DNA of 13,089 bases, taken from NCBI GenBank assembly GCA_030530185.1, contig JAUMVL010000032.1:1-13089 (forward strand). Direction: 5' to 3'. The notes under the pieces are model-generated. The model made no database searches. It saw only the letters and a program-made list of their open reading frames with translations, and was not told the DNA's origin. The stretch is from Clostridia bacterium (GTDB lineage Bacteria; Bacillota; Clostridia; Christensenellales; CAG-138). Both the position numbers and the translations under genes were made by a program. This document shows positions 12,635 to 13,089 of this stretch, one piece after another; position 1 is the first letter of the stretch; the number at the start of each line of letters is the position of its first letter.

Positions 12635-13089
12635 TTACACCTCCTTATTTTCGTTCAATAGTTGTTGCAGCGCGCTGAATTTGCCGCTGCCGATTTCGGT
12701 TTGACACGCACACGGATTCACATTGCGATCCGCACCGCAGATCGGGCAAAGTCCGAGACAGTCCGGCTTGCAAAGGCTGACGAGCGGAAAGTTCAGAAAC
12801 AGATTGTCGAAAAACGCCTGACTGAGATCAATCTGTTCCCGCGTGTAGGGATAAGCATCCTGCTCCTCGTCCCATACGGTATCGCGCACAAAATGCTCGT
12901 CAATCGAAAACGTCAACGTTTCGATAAACGGTTTCGTGCAGCGCGCGCACGCCGCTTCATAGGACACCGTAGCTTTCGCTTCGACATGGAAGGCTTTCCC
13001 GTCAAACGAGAAGCTGCCCGTAATATCGGCGGGGGCCGTAAACATCACCGGATTTCCCGCGTAAGTTTCGGGCTCGAGTGCCTCCGTAA
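12635..13089 (-). CDS. DUF177 (YceD-like) protein, N-terminus cut by window end
   Basis: The frame stays open from the stop at 12635 to the window edge, giving 151 residues; family members are usually 160-175, so roughly 10-20 are missing. An in-frame ATG at 13048 is unlikely to be the start, since the reading upstream (ETYAGNPVMFTAPADITGSF) fits the usual domain beginning. Features are CARCTKPF (the CxRCL.pF block) and the Cys-rich tail CLGLCPICGADRNVNPCAC, which resembles a zinc site. Proteins of this family act in 23S rRNA or large-subunit metabolism in plants and E. coli; the exact role in Bacillota is not settled. It sits directly before rpmF as in most bacteria. Confidence 0.92.
   Translation of the reverse strand, partial: TEALEPETYAGNPVMFTAPADITGSFSFDGKAFHVEAKATVSYEAACARCTKPFIETLTFSIDEHFVRDTVWDEEQDAYPYTREQIDLSQAFFDNLFLNFPLVSLCKPDCLGLCPICGADRNVNPCACQTEIGSGKFSALQQLLNENKEV

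Noticed and set aside
1..13089. Mobile elements, CRISPR arrays, tRNA or rRNA genes
   Set aside because: No transposase or integrase frames, regular spaced repeats, cloverleaf arms or rRNA-like stretches were seen in reading both strands.

Overview
The window looks like a core-genome stretch of a Bacillota, most likely class Clostridia, chromosome. The evidence is the gene order rpmG-secE-nusG-rplK-rplA, the DUF177-rpmF pair beside plsX, an MBOAT/DHHW acyltransferase pair, strong AGGAGG ribosome binding sites, and TTGACA-17-TATAAT-like promoters. I cannot name a genus from the sequence. No mobile element, CRISPR array, rRNA or tRNA was seen, and no gene-free stretch exceeds 300 bases.

Layout on the minus strand, read from the right edge leftwards: a DUF177 (YceD-like) gene cut by the window end, rpmF (L32) and a terminator. 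Next comes plsX with its own promoter, convergent with a plus-strand uridine kinase across a bidirectional terminator. In the centre, the tldD-pmbA metalloprotease operon (minus) is divergent from a plus-strand ECF sigma factor gene and its overlapping membrane anti-sigma candidate. Left of tldD-pmbA lies an MBOAT O-acyltransferase operon whose second gene, a DHHW/AlgX-like surface protein, carries a frameshift. Then follows the rpmG-secE-nusG-rplK-rplA operon with a strong promoter, an L1 autoregulatory hairpin before rplK and a terminator after rplA. Last, at the left edge, is the N-terminal part of an exported lamin-tail-domain protein.

Functional blocks: translation and secretion (L33, SecE, NusG, L11, L1, L32), phospholipid synthesis start (PlsX), pyrimidine salvage (uridine kinase), peptide maturation or proteolysis (TldD/TldE), envelope stress-type signalling (ECF sigma plus membrane partner), and cell-surface polysaccharide O-acylation (MBOAT plus DHHW).

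The window is mostly ordinary core genome and I do not see a clearly new system. The points most worth a second look are the frameshift in the DHHW gene at a T4 run; the break of the rplKA-rplJL linkage by a terminator and a surface-protein gene; perfect palindromes inside the tldD and MBOAT promoters; a SigW-like candidate autoregulatory promoter in a folded leader before the sigma gene; an insertion in NusG; and a shared extended -10 (GTGGTA) in four promoters.
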